Part shown: positions 23,213-36,862 of the stretch, piece after piece
Layout: each line of letters starts with the position of its first letter
Numbering within the stretch: the first letter of the stretch is position 1
Assembly: GCA_000231825.2 (NCBI GenBank)
Contig: JH720333.1
Location: forward strand, 508,802-572,801
Reading direction: 5' to 3'
DNA length: 64,000 nt
Source: Tetrahymena elliotti 4EA
Lineage: Eukaryota > Ciliophora > Oligohymenophorea > Hymenostomatida > Tetrahymenidae
Made by a program: the position numbers and the translations under genes
Notes under the pieces: model-generated
Seen by the model: the letters and a program-made list of their open reading frames with translations, nothing else
What the model was told of the DNA's origin: nothing
The model's database searches: none

Positions 23213-25250
23213 TTTATATGAAGATTTTGATAAATAAATTTTTGGTGATTAATATTAATTATATGTTTTTGATGTGAAATATCCACTTTTTAAACTACCA
23301 AAAGTTTAATAAATTCAAAAAAGAAGTTAATAAAAATATTTCAGGCTTTTTGAAATATTTATATAATCTCCCTAACTATTAATCTCATAATTCTTTTTTG
23401 TTACCCAAAGTTTTTTTTTTGTGGTTTCTAAACATTCTAAATTTAAAAAAATCCTTCTACCAAATACTTATCTTTATACTCTTTAAAACTATACGCAATA
23501 ATCTTCTTGTTCATCAAAAAAATTCATTTATTTCCAAAGATCTACAACTATTAAAAGCTGTGAAAAAAATGATCTATAAATAAAGAATCAAGTTATTATT
23601 AGTATTTCAAATTTCTGATTTGTGCTGAAAGATATCTATCATTCGTTCATTCTTAAATCGATGAAAAAAGATATTTTATTAGACAAATTGTAATTTATCA
23701 ATTTTCAGATTTCAAAAATTGGTTTTTTTAATAATGTTTCATGTAAAAAATGTAAATAGATATATTAGAATTCCACATAAACAAAAATAAAAAGATTTTA
23801 AGAAAAACTGATTGAACCTAAAATATCCTAAAATTCTATTATTTTAATAAAGCAAAACAAGTTTAAAATTTACTATCTCTATTTTGAATATTTAAAATGA
23901 GATATTAGTTATTTAATATTAAAACTCAAAAATTTTAAAGTAAATTTGGTTATTTTTATCACCTATTTACGTAGGTAATTTAGTTAAATTAATTGTAAAT
24001 AATAAAACAATATTTTAATTTTTCATGCTAAAATTCATTTGTATCTTTCTAAATCCCGCATATTTGATCTAAATTTCTTTTTAATCAACAGTTTATTGAA
24101 GCCACAAATTATTTAGAAATAACAAAAGCTGAAAATTTTATTAAGTAAAATTGATTATTTTTTGTCAGCTCTAATTATCAAAATCAATTAAGAGAAAGAG
24201 TATTTTTTAATTAAAAATTGATTTATCATACAATCTTATTTCTGTAATCACAAATTTATTAAATATCTTACACATATTAAAAAATTCAAATTGTGATAAA
24301 AACCTCTTTTCAAATAGACAAATATCTTCCATCCAAATTTGAATTCAGATTTATAGCAATTTATAGTTTCTATTTTAAAAGAAATAAATTTTACATATAC
24401 TTTAGTTGATTGTTTACCGTCCTAAAAAAATATTGGCATAGTTTATCTCATTATTTTTTTAAAGAAATTTAAGGTTTAAAGGAATTAAATTTCCTTTATT
24501 ATATATAAAATAATCAAAAATATCCTTTGAAATAATCAAATAAAAAAAGTAATTAACTTTTAAACATCTTTATTTATTTAATTATTTTTTTTCTTTTAAA
24601 GCTGTTGCTAGCCACTCATATTTTCAAAAGTAAAATTCACTTTTTTAATTTGTTAAAATATATAAAAAAGTTATAATATTGATGAATTAAAGTAGAATTT
24701 TGCCTCATAACTTTACTTGCTGTGAATAATATTTTATTTTTATAAATAAATTTATAAAAGTACTATCAACAATATGAAATAATCTCCATTTTTTTTAAAT
24801 CAAAAAGTAAAAAACTAGAACAGAGTTAGGCCTTCTTCTCTTTTTTAAAGGAAGCTAGAACATAGTATTCTAAAAAAGAGAAATCTACTATAAATAAGAA
24901 ATATGAAAGTAAAATATTCTAACTTATTTCTTTTTGAAATATATTTTTAATAGTGAGCTAGAAACTTTATTTACATAATTTAATTTAATTCTTCTGTTGA
25001 TAACAAATAATTATTTCATTTAAAAATAATATTTAATTTTTTTAATATAAAATTAAATTTACTTCGAAACGAAATTAATTTTAGTTTAAAAAAGATTTCT
25101 TTTTAATACTATTAAGATTTTGTTGAACAGTAGATAGTTAATTATAGATTAATATCTTAAAATAAATTAATTTTTTTCAAATAGATTTTATTAGATTGAT
25201 TAATCAAAAATGTATATTTCTTCAAAGAATGTTTGTTCCCAACTAAATAC
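23213..25250. other. Intergenic, AT-rich, 2 kb
   Basis: No supported gene on either strand. Short frames exist (for example near 23,400-23,580) but show no recognisable composition. Confidence 0.45.
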
Positions 25251-25258
25251 TATAAAAG

Positions 25259-25825
25259 TATGAGGATGAATCATTTGATTTAGATAATGATGGAGCGTTA
25301 GGCATAGCTAGATCATTGAGCAAATGCATAAAGCTTAAACAGTTAACTATCTCATTTGAATAGTAAAGAAAAAAAATTAAAATGTATTTATTTTTTGATT
25401 TAAAAAAATTTAATTTAAAGAAAATATCATTGAGGAAGGTAGAGCTGAATAAGTTGGAAAAAGCTTTAAATAACTTAAAAACTTAGAATAAATAAAATTA
25501 ATTTTTTAAAGGTATTTTTATCAATATGTTCAACAAAAAATAATTTTTTGTTGTAGCTATTTTGTAATAGAATCTAAAATACTTGATCTAATCACTAGTA
25601 ACTTATCTTTTTTAGATAGCTTAATAATTTTTGAAATAGGATTTGGTGGGTAAAATTAAAATTAAAATGCTTTTTTTATTGTATTTTTAAGTATTTAAAA
25701 GGAATAACTAGGTAAATACTGATATCTTTAGAGTACTGTCTAAGCTAATAGTTTAATTGAAAAATCTTAAAGGCCACACCATTTATATTGATGAGTAACT
25801 TTACAAAATAAAAAATAATTTCTGA
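25259..25825 (+). pseudogene. Leucine-rich-repeat-like remnant 1
   Basis: With ciliate code this is open for about 188 codons to the TGA at 25823-25825. It begins with a segment typical of ciliate LRR proteins (DNDGALGIARSLSKCIKLKQ LTISFE) and ends with LKNLKGHTIYIDEQ. The middle is AT-rich and of doubtful composition, there is no clean start codon, and only one LRR-like module is recognisable, so it is most likely a decayed gene or an unresolved exon. Confidence 0.35.
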
Positions 25826-26149
25826 CTATTATATTTATTTTTAAGCTTTAATAGAATTTTGAAGGATTTGGTATTTATTTTAGATTGATTTCTAATCTTT
25901 AGTTGTTAGTTAGAATCTTTTAAGTTTAATTGCAATTTGTAATGATTTTTTTTTCAAAACTTTAGACTCAAATAATATTTTACTGTTTAAAAAACAAAAA
26001 ATATTAAACACATAAACATTAATTCTTAATTAATTATCAATAGTTTTCAATGAACCAAACTTTCTTTACATTTAATGTTTAATTAGCTTTACTGATTATT
26101 ATTGATAACAAATTCATTCAAAGTTTTCAAAAATTATTCTTTTTTACCA

Positions 26150-26955
26150 TTAAATAAATTTTATAATAGCGATGTGAATAATGCTAAGATATTTGATAGC
26201 ATACAAGAGGGTTTCAGTGAATATTAGTAGAATTTAAAGGAACTTTAGATTAAGATTATTGAGTAAATTAAAAAATTTGTTTAAAATAAAGCTAATTTTA
26301 ATATTTAAAGTTTCTTACCAACAGACACCTTTTTAAATATTTGCAAATCTCTAAACATATGCAAAAATCTAGAAAAATTAGGATTTTCCTTGAATTTTTA
26401 AATTCAAAAATCAAAAGATAGTGAACCTATAAGTTAAAATGATTCGCTCAATAAAGTGTTACAAGAGTTAGGAAAATCTATTTGTGCTTCAAAAAAAACT
26501 TTGACTAAACTAAATATCAATTTATTTAAGTGATTTAATACCTTCATTTTATTTAAGATCTATCGTTATAAAATTTTTAATTTAAAATAACATTTTTTAA
26601 ATTTTAAGCTATAATTCTTTGGTGAATTGGATAAATTTGATATCTCTTATTGAAGAAATTTAGTTGTTCGAGAAAATGAAAGATCTTACCATTGTATTTC
26701 CTTTTACTGATCATCTTTTCAAAACAGAAGCTAAAATTCAGTTCTGATAAAAGCTATCTAATTTTTAAAATCTTCACTTTATTGCCATAAGGAATCTACC
26801 TTATGGAAATTAGTAAATATTTTCATCATCCTTCAATAAATTAACTGTTTTTTATAAAGAAGTTCATAAAAAGGGATGCTTAATCCTTTATTTAAATTAA
26901 AGAGACTTATCTATTTCATAATAGCAAACGAAAAACCATTGTTTATTTTCAATAT
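26150..26955 (+). pseudogene. Leucine-rich-repeat-like remnant 2
   Basis: Open frame with LRR-like spacing: IQSFLPTDTFLNICKSLNIC, KNLEKLGFSLNF, VLQELGKSICASKKTLTKLN. A plausible intron starts at gtgatttaat after KLNINLF, and the next exon continues MKDLTIVFPFTDHLFKTE. The frame then stops at 26745-26747, while coding-like sequence (KLKFSSDKSYLIFKIFTLL) continues in another frame to about 26,955. Probably a frameshifted member of the same LRR-type family as the piece at 25,259-25,825, or two ends of one broken gene. Confidence 0.4.
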
Positions 26956-27493
26956 TTGAAAAATCAGTATTGAGTAGTAATATTAAAGTTTTTTTGATTG
27001 CTAAGCTACAAAAATCTCATGATGATGTGACAAAATGCAATAGATTATTTATAAAAAGTATTATAGTGCTTCTTTTTATTCTTTTGATAAAATAAAAGTG
27101 TAATGTTGCTGTTACCACTTAATCTGCTAGCTCTACTGAATACTAAATTAATGAACTAGAAGAAGCATGGATAATGTTTTTTGATTAATGGCACAGAATA
27201 AAACTGAGTAAAGGTTTTTAATATAGAAGAGAGGATGTCAATAGTGTTTTTTATTAGAATTTAATGAGTATTTGAGTTGAGTCTATTTTATAGTTTTTCG
27301 ATTTGTCGAAATCAAGAAATAGAATTTAATTTGAGAAATTAATTAGAAAGGGTAGGGTAATTAGTTCACATCAGTATTATATCAGTATTTAAAAAAATAA
27401 GAATGATTAAATAAAAATTAATTTAAAAGAAACTGTAATTATAAAAATATAAATATTAATTTGATAAATTTAATTAAAAACCTAAAATCACAG
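26956..27493. other. Spacer 5' of the four-gene array
   Basis: AT-rich; short glutamine-rich frames only, nothing assignable. Confidence 0.4.
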
Positions 27494-30400
27494 ATGAGCC
27501 AACCAAATTAATACTAAGAAGAAGAAGATCGAATGTGCAAGGCGATCTTAGAGAAGTACTCATACTATAATCTCAAGCATTTTTATGACTTTGAGTAGTG
27601 TGATGACCCTGAAATAAATAACTTGAACAAATTTTTTCATGACTAATTTAAATACTGGGATCTTGAGAGTAGCGGAAATGAAGCTCAGCTTCCTAATTTT
27701 GTAGTAGATTAGAATAGACCCTTAATAAATCTTACTCCTACTTAGATATCTTATCCTATGATTGAATTCGAAGACAAGGAAATTCTAGACTTTAACTACT
27801 ATAAAATGTAAAGAGAGCAATATCTTGTATTGGATTCAAGAGAAGGGATAGAATTTTAGAAACCTAGAAAGCCTTTAACTATGAATTAAATAGCTTAAAT
27901 CAATGAAACTGGAAGTTTCAAAGCGTAAATAATAAATTTTAATAGATAAAAAGATACATTTTGTAATAAATTTTCATATATATTAATAGATACATCTTGC
28001 CTAATCTTTACTAAGAATGGTAAGTGAGAAAATCTATTTATTATGGAAAGAAAAGATGTATTGAGAAGATCAAGATTTAATTGCACAATATCTCAAGATA
28101 TCTAGGCTTTCTAAAGGATAGGTAACCAATTAATCTCTTTTTCACTAAATGACAAAATATTTATTAATTATTTCTCAAATCCTATTATTCAAATTTGATT
28201 AAACCAATTAACAATATCAATTATTATTTTAACAGAGTATGGATTGAAGGAGATTTCAAATCAATCATATCTTCTAAGAAGCTAAGAGATTACACTTGGG
28301 TTGATGTGAAGGATGATTTTTCTAACATTTCAATAGTAGATGGGATGAGATCAATAGTTCATACTTGTATTTAGTTTATAGAATTAATCATTGGCTTTCC
28401 TATCTTTAAGTATAATTTGGATAGGATTAAGTTAGAAAAAGAAAGAGTTTTTAGAGAAAGAATTGAATAAAAAGTAAAATAAAATCCTTAAAAATATGTT
28501 GAACTCAGTTTTATTAAACGTCTTTTGAGAGATCCAACTATCTTTGCTGCTAAGAGTATTAATTTTAACGAAGTAAAAGAGGTTTTGCAAATAATATCAT
28601 TGATTGAAGATGGCTAAATGAATTTAAGATAAACTGTTTTTAATTCATCTGAATTACAAGATAAAATCTTGTAAAAGATCACATAGAACTACACTCAATT
28701 TCTTATTGATAAAGATTTAAGCCAGGAAGAAATTCAAAGTCTTTTGAACTATGTCAAGGGAGATTACTTAATTTCTAAATACATTTATAATAAATCATAC
28801 AAAAGTGAATCTAAAAAAATTGATGCGCTTCTTAATGCACTAAAAAAACACAAATTAGAAAAGCAGTATCAGTTAGTAAAATTGATTTCCAACGAAACCT
28901 TGTCTGGTTTAAGCATCTTAGAAAAGTAAAGAATCTATTCATAGAATAGAATATTTGAACCAAATCTAACAAATTTATGTACTAAAGATATTAGTAGAAA
29001 GAGCTACTTCTGGAAATTGAAATATTACTTCTATGAATGCAACAGAATAACTGATATCTTATTTCATAAATACTACTAATTGTTATTCAAATCACCTTAT
29101 GGAATTAAAAATATTTGCTGCTGTAGTGATAGCTATATCTCTTAAGAATTGAAGCTCAACAGCAAGTAAGTAGAGTAAAGTTATAAGGAGTTTGAAGAAT
29201 AGGGTGATGGAGGATTCTTTTCAAAAAGGGCAGGAGCATTTGTATTGTTCATAAACAATAGGATTATCAACTAAGTTTTATACCAGTTTATACTTCTTAA
29301 TATCTTCTTAAGAATATTTTTCCTTGTTTACTGCTGCTTATTACTTGTTTTTTTCCCTTTTGTTTTATTCTTTTGGCTATTAGGTATACCTTATGCTTTA
29401 CTCAAAATAATGTTTACTTTATTGATTTATGATGCTAGTGTTCCTTCAAATGATGCATATCATTACCCAATAATTTTCCCCTTAATTACACTCTTACTCA
29501 AGATTATGTTTAATGGAGTTCTTGAGATAGTAGTTTGCGTTTTTTTAATGTTCTTTTACCTAATAGGTATTATCTACAATTTAACAATTTGCTTACTCAT
29601 CATACCTCGAAGAATACTTGATTACCTAACATTTTGTGTCCTGGCATGTAATGGAAGAGTCCCTAAAAAAGACTCCTACAGTGCTAAGCTTATTAGATAA
29701 AAAGTTGTTGTATTTAAAGGAGAAGAAGATGGTCTTCAATTACTTTAAAGAAAGTAAATGGAGCAAGGATAAGAAAAAATTAAAAAAGGATATCAGCTTT
29801 CATTTGATCAAATAAAATTTATAATTGAAAGCAAAATTGAGAAAATTTTAACAAAATATTATATGAATTTCCAAAGGGGAAAAGTGAATTAACTCTATGA
29901 TGATAATAATAACTAACTTAAAGAAATAATTAATCATTCTCCATTCGATTTTGAAGGTAATAAAATAACTGAATAAATGACTACCTTACAAAAAGCAATT
30001 TATGCTAATTTTGACTATACCTTCAAAGAAAAAATGAAGAAAAAATAAGTGACTATTCCCAAGTATAAAGATCAAAACTATGATTTTGTATATCCCTTTA
30101 CAGAGTCCTTGACCCTATATCTCTAAATCTAATACTATTTATATGAAAAATTTCCACCTAATGCCACCTATACATGGATTCTCTGGTAAAAATATGGTTT
30201 ATAACAGTATGATTATCAAGGATTAGCAGAGAAATTACTATGTAAAATATTAGGAACTTCTAAATACGAATCAGTTTTCAGTTAAATAGTCATGAAAGAT
30301 AAAAATATTAGTAAATATGACTAAAACTTATTAAACTAAATTAACAAATACTTTAAAGATAAGTACAACTTCAGACACTTTTACAATGAAAACGAAATAT

Positions 30401-30516
30401 TTTCATTTACTAATTCCCTATAAAAAATATTTAAGAAATAAGCTTCCAATAGTGGCTTGCTCACTTTTGAGCCACAAGATTGGTTGCTGGTTAAAATCTC
30501 CAAGCTTGAAGAATGA
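27494..30516 (+). CDS. Multi-pass membrane protein, array paralogue A
   Basis: ATG 27494, introns 27925-27989 (65 nt) and 28122-28235 (114 nt), both phase 2, TGA 30514-30516, 947 aa. Cytosolic-looking N-terminal half with a short hydrophobic block (IVHTCIQFIELIIGFPIF). Next comes the family signature RKSYFWKLKYYF, a cysteine patch (KNICCCSDSY), and two large hydrophobic blocks probably holding four membrane spans (NIFLRIFFLVYCCLLLVFF and TLLLKIMFNGVLEIVVCVFL with flanks). After these are VPKKDSYSAKLI and a soluble C-terminal domain starting LSFDQIKFIIESKI. It is the most diverged member: the acidic plus GGCC motif of B-D is reduced to QGDGGFFSKRAG. I do not recognise the family; a ciliate-specific channel, transporter or membrane scaffold are all open. 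Confidence 0.85.
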
Positions 30517-33500
30517 TTAAAATTTTATTTATTGTTAGTTTATAAAAAAATTAATTTGATTGCAAAAGCATTGATAACCTCGCTGTTAACTTTTTTATTT
30601 TTATCTTTGAAAATTATTCATTTTTTAAGTATTTTTATATTTTTCAAATTATTTATTTTCTTTATTTAATAATCTTGTTGTTAACTTATTTATTTTTTTT
30701 ATTATTTTCTTTGAAAAACATTTAAAAAAAGCCATTCGTTATTTAAGTGTTTTTATATTTTTAAAATTACTTATTTCATTTTCTTTAACTTTCACATAGT
30801 TTATTTATTTTGTGCATATGTTTTTATTCATATTACCGTAGTAGATCCTCTATTAAGTAGATTAGTTCAAAAATATTTTTGAGTTTTTTTTTGACAGAAT
30901 TTCGAAATTTTTTGATCAATTTCTGCAATGATTTTTTCGAAATAACAAAGAAGATCTACAGTAAATGTAATATTTTATCAATAAAAAAACATACATAATA
31001 ACCTTAACTATTTTATTGGATAAATAACTTATCTATGGTTAAAGATCTATTTTACTGAAAGACTCACTTGAAAAATTCAAAAAAGAAGAATCTCTTAAAG
31101 ATAAGAAATTTGAACTTAGTGCTGTTTTAAAAATTTAGGAAATGAAAAAGAATAAAAAATAAAGAAATTAAACTCCATTTTAACAAATGATAATCATAAA
31201 TACTTCAAATTTAAAAATTAGATAAAAGCACATATATTTTCCAATAAATTAAAACTAGAAAAATAATATTTTATTCTAAATTGAATCTATTTGTATACAT
31301 ATCAATAACTTTTTACAACTAATCAAATATATCAATCTAGTGTAGCTTGATTATTTAAACAGACTACAAACTCCAACATATTTAAATTGTTTGGATACCT
31401 TAAATGATACCTTACTTTTGATAAAGAACTTGGTTAAGATTTTGATTATTTTTTTATGAAATCTTTAACAACTCAAAATGGATAAATATATTTCCTTTAT
31501 ATTGGCGATTTTTTAAATGCAAACTACCAACCAAACTATTTAATAATTTAGTTCGATAAAACTAAACTGAAAATTCTTTTATTTTAAAATTTTTTTTTCA
31601 ATATTTCAAAAAAATGCCTTGATAAAGAGAAAAAAATGACAAAATTTGTTTATTTCATTCACCAATCAAACGATTTTTTAAGTAATTTCTTAAAAATATA
31701 TGTGGCAAATAGATATTAAGTAGTAAGCATTTGGAGAATTTACCATTTTAGAAAAATGAACTCCCCTGGATAATAATCACTCAGTACTTGAGTACTTGGA
31801 TGGAAATCTAAAAAGAAAGGAAAATACTAAACACTATTCTAAATTCTGATAAAACATTTGCAAATTATTATAAATAAGCTTGATGATATCACTTATACGT
31901 TTAAATCCTTATTTTTATATTTTATTTAAGATTTTTTTATTAACCTGAGGTTTTATTTTAAATATTATTTATCTATTTTAATTAACATATTTTTCTATTT
32001 TAATTGAAGTCAAGTTATCTATTTTATTTGACTTTGCTAACTTTCTATTTTAGTTTATTTAAATATTTAGATTTTTTTCTAAAAATAGTAAATCGTTTAA
32101 ATTCCACTTTAAAACTAAACATTTTCAATGATAAAATATTTTTACTTTTATTTTCAACTTTAACAAATAATAAAGTAAAAAAAAAATTTTATAGAAATAT
32201 TTGTTATTTACTCAAAATTATTTTATGGTATTAGATTCGATTATTTATCTACTATTAAATTATTAATCTAAAACATAAAGAAAAGAAAAGGTTTTTATGA
32301 TGTACAATCATGATTCTAAGTTTTATTTTAATTTTTGCTAGGCCTTTCGAATCAAAAATTAATTTAATTTGTGACCTTTGATCAATTGAGATAATAGAAG
32401 GGGTAACTAATTTATTTTATAAATTTAACATATTAATGCCAATTTTTGTTTTATTTCGTTTATTTACTTTTAGATCTAAAAAAACTTAATTTTTTTTTTG
32501 TAATATATTTTAAGGCAACACTTAAAATGTTTAGATCTAAATTTACCTTAAAATATATAAAAAATTACAATATTATATTTTAAGTAATTTACCTAAAGTA
32601 GAAGTCAAATGTATTACAATAATTTATTTATTCATTCTCACTTCTCCATATGACATTGAAAAACCAATAAAAAAATATTCTGTGGGGATATAAAGCTTTC
32701 TGATCAGCTTTTCAAATTAAAGTAATAAATGTTGGTTAAGTATATCAATTGTAGAAAAAAAGAGGATCCTTACATCAATTCATAGTAAACATAAAAAAAA
32801 TTTCGAGAGAAAGTTTTTAAAAATAACTAAGATTTGTTTCTAAATATGTTAAAATTGTTTGACTCTATTTTATTTTTTTAAGTGAGTAATATTATATTAT
32901 TAATGAAATAAATACGTAAAATTAACTGATTTCAAAATAGTTGTCAGCTTTATTTTTATAAAATATTTTTTACAATGAAAAAAAAAGAAAATTTAAATTA
33001 AAAATTTTCTTTTTCCTCAAAAAATAAATATTTTAAAAATAAGTACAATCAAACAATATCTTTTTATTATTTCTTATTTTAAATTATGGAGTAAATTTTA
33101 TGCTTATGTCTCTAAGGATAAGGAGAAGAAATTTGACTATTTCTTATTTATTAAAGACTAAATTGTATTTGCTCTAAATTCATATTGTTCATCTCATTTA
33201 ATTCGAAATTGTATCACATCACATCACAATTTAAATGATAAATATTTTGAGAGATAAAATTATTATGAATAAACAGATGAAGAGCTTTTATTGAATTGAT
33301 TGTACATTTTTACCAGAAATTATTTTTATTTTAGTAGAAGTATTACTTTTTTCTTTTGTTTGTCTTTAATACATTTACCTTAAATTAAAATTAATAAACT
33401 GATATTATCTAATTAGAACCTATTCAAAGAGGTTAATTAAATTTGTAGTTTTTATAAAGTAGTAAATTGATAATCACATAAATTCAATTTTATAAATGAA

Positions 33501-34018
33501 AATATTTCTTTTTAAGTCTTTTCAAATTCATTTTTTAAAGGCTTAATCTAGTAATTGGCATTGATTGACAATAGAGATAAAAAATGAAATAGATAGAGTT
33601 TTAATATGACACAAAACCAACGCTTGAATTGATTATTAGAAAATAAATCAATATTTCTCACTTTTTTTCAAACCAGGAAACAAATTTTTTCTTGTTTTGA
33701 AAGAAGTTTACTTTTTTTCTTTTATTGATTTTAGAAGATTACTTTTTGTGATAGATATTTAAGATTCTTCTTAACTCAAAAAATCAATCAAGGGGTAAGA
33801 AAATTATTAATAATAAAAACTATCATTTTAAGATATTTCTTAAACAAAAATCTAAGCTAATAATTAAGCATCTCCTTCATAAATTATATGATTTATATTT
33901 ATACATTTTTATAAAATTAATTCTAAAAGCCTTCTCAATTGTTATTAATTGTTGGTTAACAAAAAATATTAATAATGTTTTAATTCAAATAAAAATAAAT
34001 AATAGAAATAAACTTTAA
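30517..34018. other. 3.5-kb spacer inside the array
   Basis: Contains an imperfect tandem repeat (30,582-30,790) and two open stretches with coding-like residues but no clean start: about 31,040-31,459 (KDSLEKFKKEESLKDKKFEL...) and 33,084-33,299 (LWSKFYAYVSKDKEKKFDYF ... TDEELLLN). Neither matches the paralogues, and I cannot call them genes. Confidence 0.4.
30582..30790. repeat. Imperfect tandem repeat, ~105-bp unit, two copies
   Basis: Both units run gttaacttnttta...ctttgaaaa...cattttttaagta / tatttaagtgttttta and end tttatattttt(c/a)aaatta followed by ctttcttta-like sequence. Lies directly 3' of paralogue A. Confidence 0.6.
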
Positions 34019-36862
34019 ATGGATAAAGATATATCTCTATTGATTAACTAATACTATCAATAAAAAAATCTTTTTGATGAAGAGTACTTGAAGGACAGCT
34101 AAGAAGCTTTGATCCCAGTACTAAAAAAACTGAAAGAAGTCAAAATATTCTAGATTTAATAGAATGCAGAATTGTTTAAAGAAAGCTAGTAAGAAAAAAA
34201 TGAACTTATTATTCATCCTATAAACCATTTTGAGGAGATAAATAACTAAAAGTAATTTTATTTACCATCAAAGATTTAAAATGCCTAATCTCAAAGCAAT
34301 TTAAACTTGATAAATCGAGGTTCTTTAACAAAATAACAACTCAAAGATATCTATTAAAATGGTGCCTTTAAAATGTAATTTAATTTTATGAAAAGCTATT
34401 TTTCTTGACTAAAATTAAAATAAATAGACCTTAAAATGATGGTAAAGAGAAGATTTGGTAGATCTCTAAACATTTTTTTATGTCTTAATCTGATATGGAT
34501 AAGATATATAAGACTCCTGACTTCTCTAAACTAAAATAATTGTAATTTATGAAAATTTATTCATGGATTAACATTTTTAAATTTAAAAAGAATTACAACA
34601 AAAGATACAGAGAAGAGGATTAGATCTAAAAAATGGAAATTCTGTAGATTAAGTTCAAGATACTTTAATTTGAAGGATGGGCTCTATACTTTAGCTTATG
34701 ACACTCCTTTACATTTGCTTAATTGCTTGATTGGAGTTCCTATATTTGTGATGAAAAAAGTTAAAATTAATAGATATCTTCAAGGAGAGTTTATTGATTT
34801 CTAAAGAGAGTTAGATGAGGTGAAGGAATTAAAGATATTCAATAATTTAGATGTTTAAGCTCATTTGTTGAATTGTGATTTCGTTTAGTTAATGAGTCAA
34901 GAGGTTCAAAAGCTTGAGTGGAATAAATTTATATTATAGTAAAAAAGCAATTTGGATGTCTATCTTATTGTTGAATGTCTGAAATAGCTTTTAAGCTAAT
35001 TAAATATTGACATTAATCAATAGAAGTATCAGCAAACAATAAATAATATTTTAGGAATATATATTATTGTTTCATTTAAATAAAAAATTACCAATAAAGA
35101 CAATCGTTTAGAATTATTTTCTGATTGTTTGTCCTTTCTCGACTACTACAAGCTAGACCTGTTTAAATAAAAAGCCTTAAAAATATAAAATGTATTTAGA
35201 AAAGTATGTCTTGAAGAAGAATTTATAGAGGAAAACTATAAAAGTTAACATTATTACAGGGATGAATACTTTTGGAAAATCAAATTTTATTGGAAAGTAT
35301 CGTTTCTTGAAATAATAAATAATTTATATGAAAATATAATTTATGGTAAATTGGGTATCAAAGTTGTCTTTTGTAAAGAAAATAAATATGATTAAAGTAG
35401 AACAATTTATGAAAAATATTAAGAAATTAAATCAATGGCTTAATAAAGAATTAAAAAAAGGAAAGAATAAACGAAAGAAAATGAAGATGATAACGATGAT
35501 GATGGAGGTTTGTTTGGTGGCTGTTGTATGAGATTTCCTTGCTGTTCTTATCTTTTTATTTATATTATTTTTTACTTCTTACTTGGTATGATTTACAATA
35601 ATATAATCTTAAGACTAGTTGGCATTTTCTATATACTACTTAGAGTTTTTTCCCTCTTGATACTTTGTTTCCTAAACCTTCTTCTTTTTATGTTCTAATT
35701 TACTTTTTCGATTTTTATTTTTGATCATTCAAATTTAAGCGAGTTGAATATTCCTGACATTCACAATTTGCCTATATTGGATTTATTGGAGATTGTATTA
35801 CAGATGGGATCGATCAATCCTTTTAAAAGCCAGCGAAATATTCCTGTCATTTTGCCTATATTCCAGATTATATTTTTCAATCCTTTTATAGGCGTGTTAA
35901 AGATAGCAATCAGTTTGATTAGAATTTTCTTTTTTTTCTTTAATTATTTAGCTCTGAAGTTGATAAAGCTTCCCAAAGTTTTGAAGAATTACATGACATT
36001 TACACTAATAAAGATTTTTAATTAAGTGCCTTATAGAGACTCAACTTACTGCAAGCTGGTAAATGAAAAAGATAAAAAAAATATGGTAAATTAAGAAAAA
36101 ACAATAAAAGTTTAGATAGATCAAATTAAGGAAAAATTTGAACAATCAAAAAGCTCAAAATCAGAAAAAATGATAAAGGAAGAGGAAATATAAAATAAAA
36201 ATAAAACAAATTTTTGCTATTTATCATTTGAGCAGATTAAGCTGGTTTTAGACTGTATTATTAATAAAATCTATTTAAATTGCTTATTTAACAAATTAAA
36301 AGATATAAAAAATAATCATGTTAATTATCAATAGAAAATTATTAAGACCTGTTTGTAACATCTCCCCTTTGAAATGTATAAGTTTTTAAACTAAGTCTAA
36401 GAGAATGCTGATTCTTTAGAGGTTGAGATTAAAAAAATATTAATGAATTAATGTCTCTTTAAATATAGCATTGAATATGGATAAAAATGCTAACTTTTTT
36501 ATTACAAAGATCAACTCAAAACCATTTTTGATCAGGTTGATAACTACCTATAAACTTTTTCTGAAATTAATTAAGAAGAGCATGCTGAAATCTGCAAACA
36601 ACTTAAAGTTTACCCACAAAATTTTTCTTAATAGAAATCACTTTTACTTTTGATATTGTTTGAAGGTCAATATTCATCAATAAATGAGCTATCCCTATTT
36701 TAATAACTCACAAAATCCTATGATTTTAATCCAAAGGACACAATTTTATCTAGCTACATAAACGCTTACCTCCAAGATAACTTTTTATAAGAAAAGATTA
36801 CATTTTAAGATAATCAGCTTTAATTATTTTCTATTAATCTTATCAATCTTTTTATAAAATGA
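34019..36862 (+). CDS. Multi-pass membrane protein, array paralogue B
   Basis: ATG 34019-34021, introns 34375-34427 (53 nt) and 34542-34590 (49 nt), both phase 2, TGA 36860-36862, 913 aa. The second intron is required to join the frame at TKDTEKRIRSKKW. Signatures in order: GAFKI before intron 1, exon 2 NDGKEKIWQISKHFF, a hydrophobic block (TPLHLLNCLIGVPIFVM), RDEYFWKIKFYWKV, an acidic run followed by GGLFGGCCMRFPCC, and then membrane blocks (LFIYIIFYFLLGMIYNNIIL; IIFFNPFIGVLKIAISLIRI). VPYRDSTYCKLV and LSFEQIKLVLDCII follow before the soluble C-terminal domain. Unusual: between the two membrane blocks a stretch of about 29 residues is an internal duplication (NIPDIHNLPI... / NIPVILPIFQI). 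Function unknown. Confidence 0.87.

Noticed and set aside
33600..34018. Promoter or polyadenylation signals in the array spacers
   Set aside because: TATA-like and AATAAA-like strings occur by chance everywhere at this A+T content, so none can be supported.
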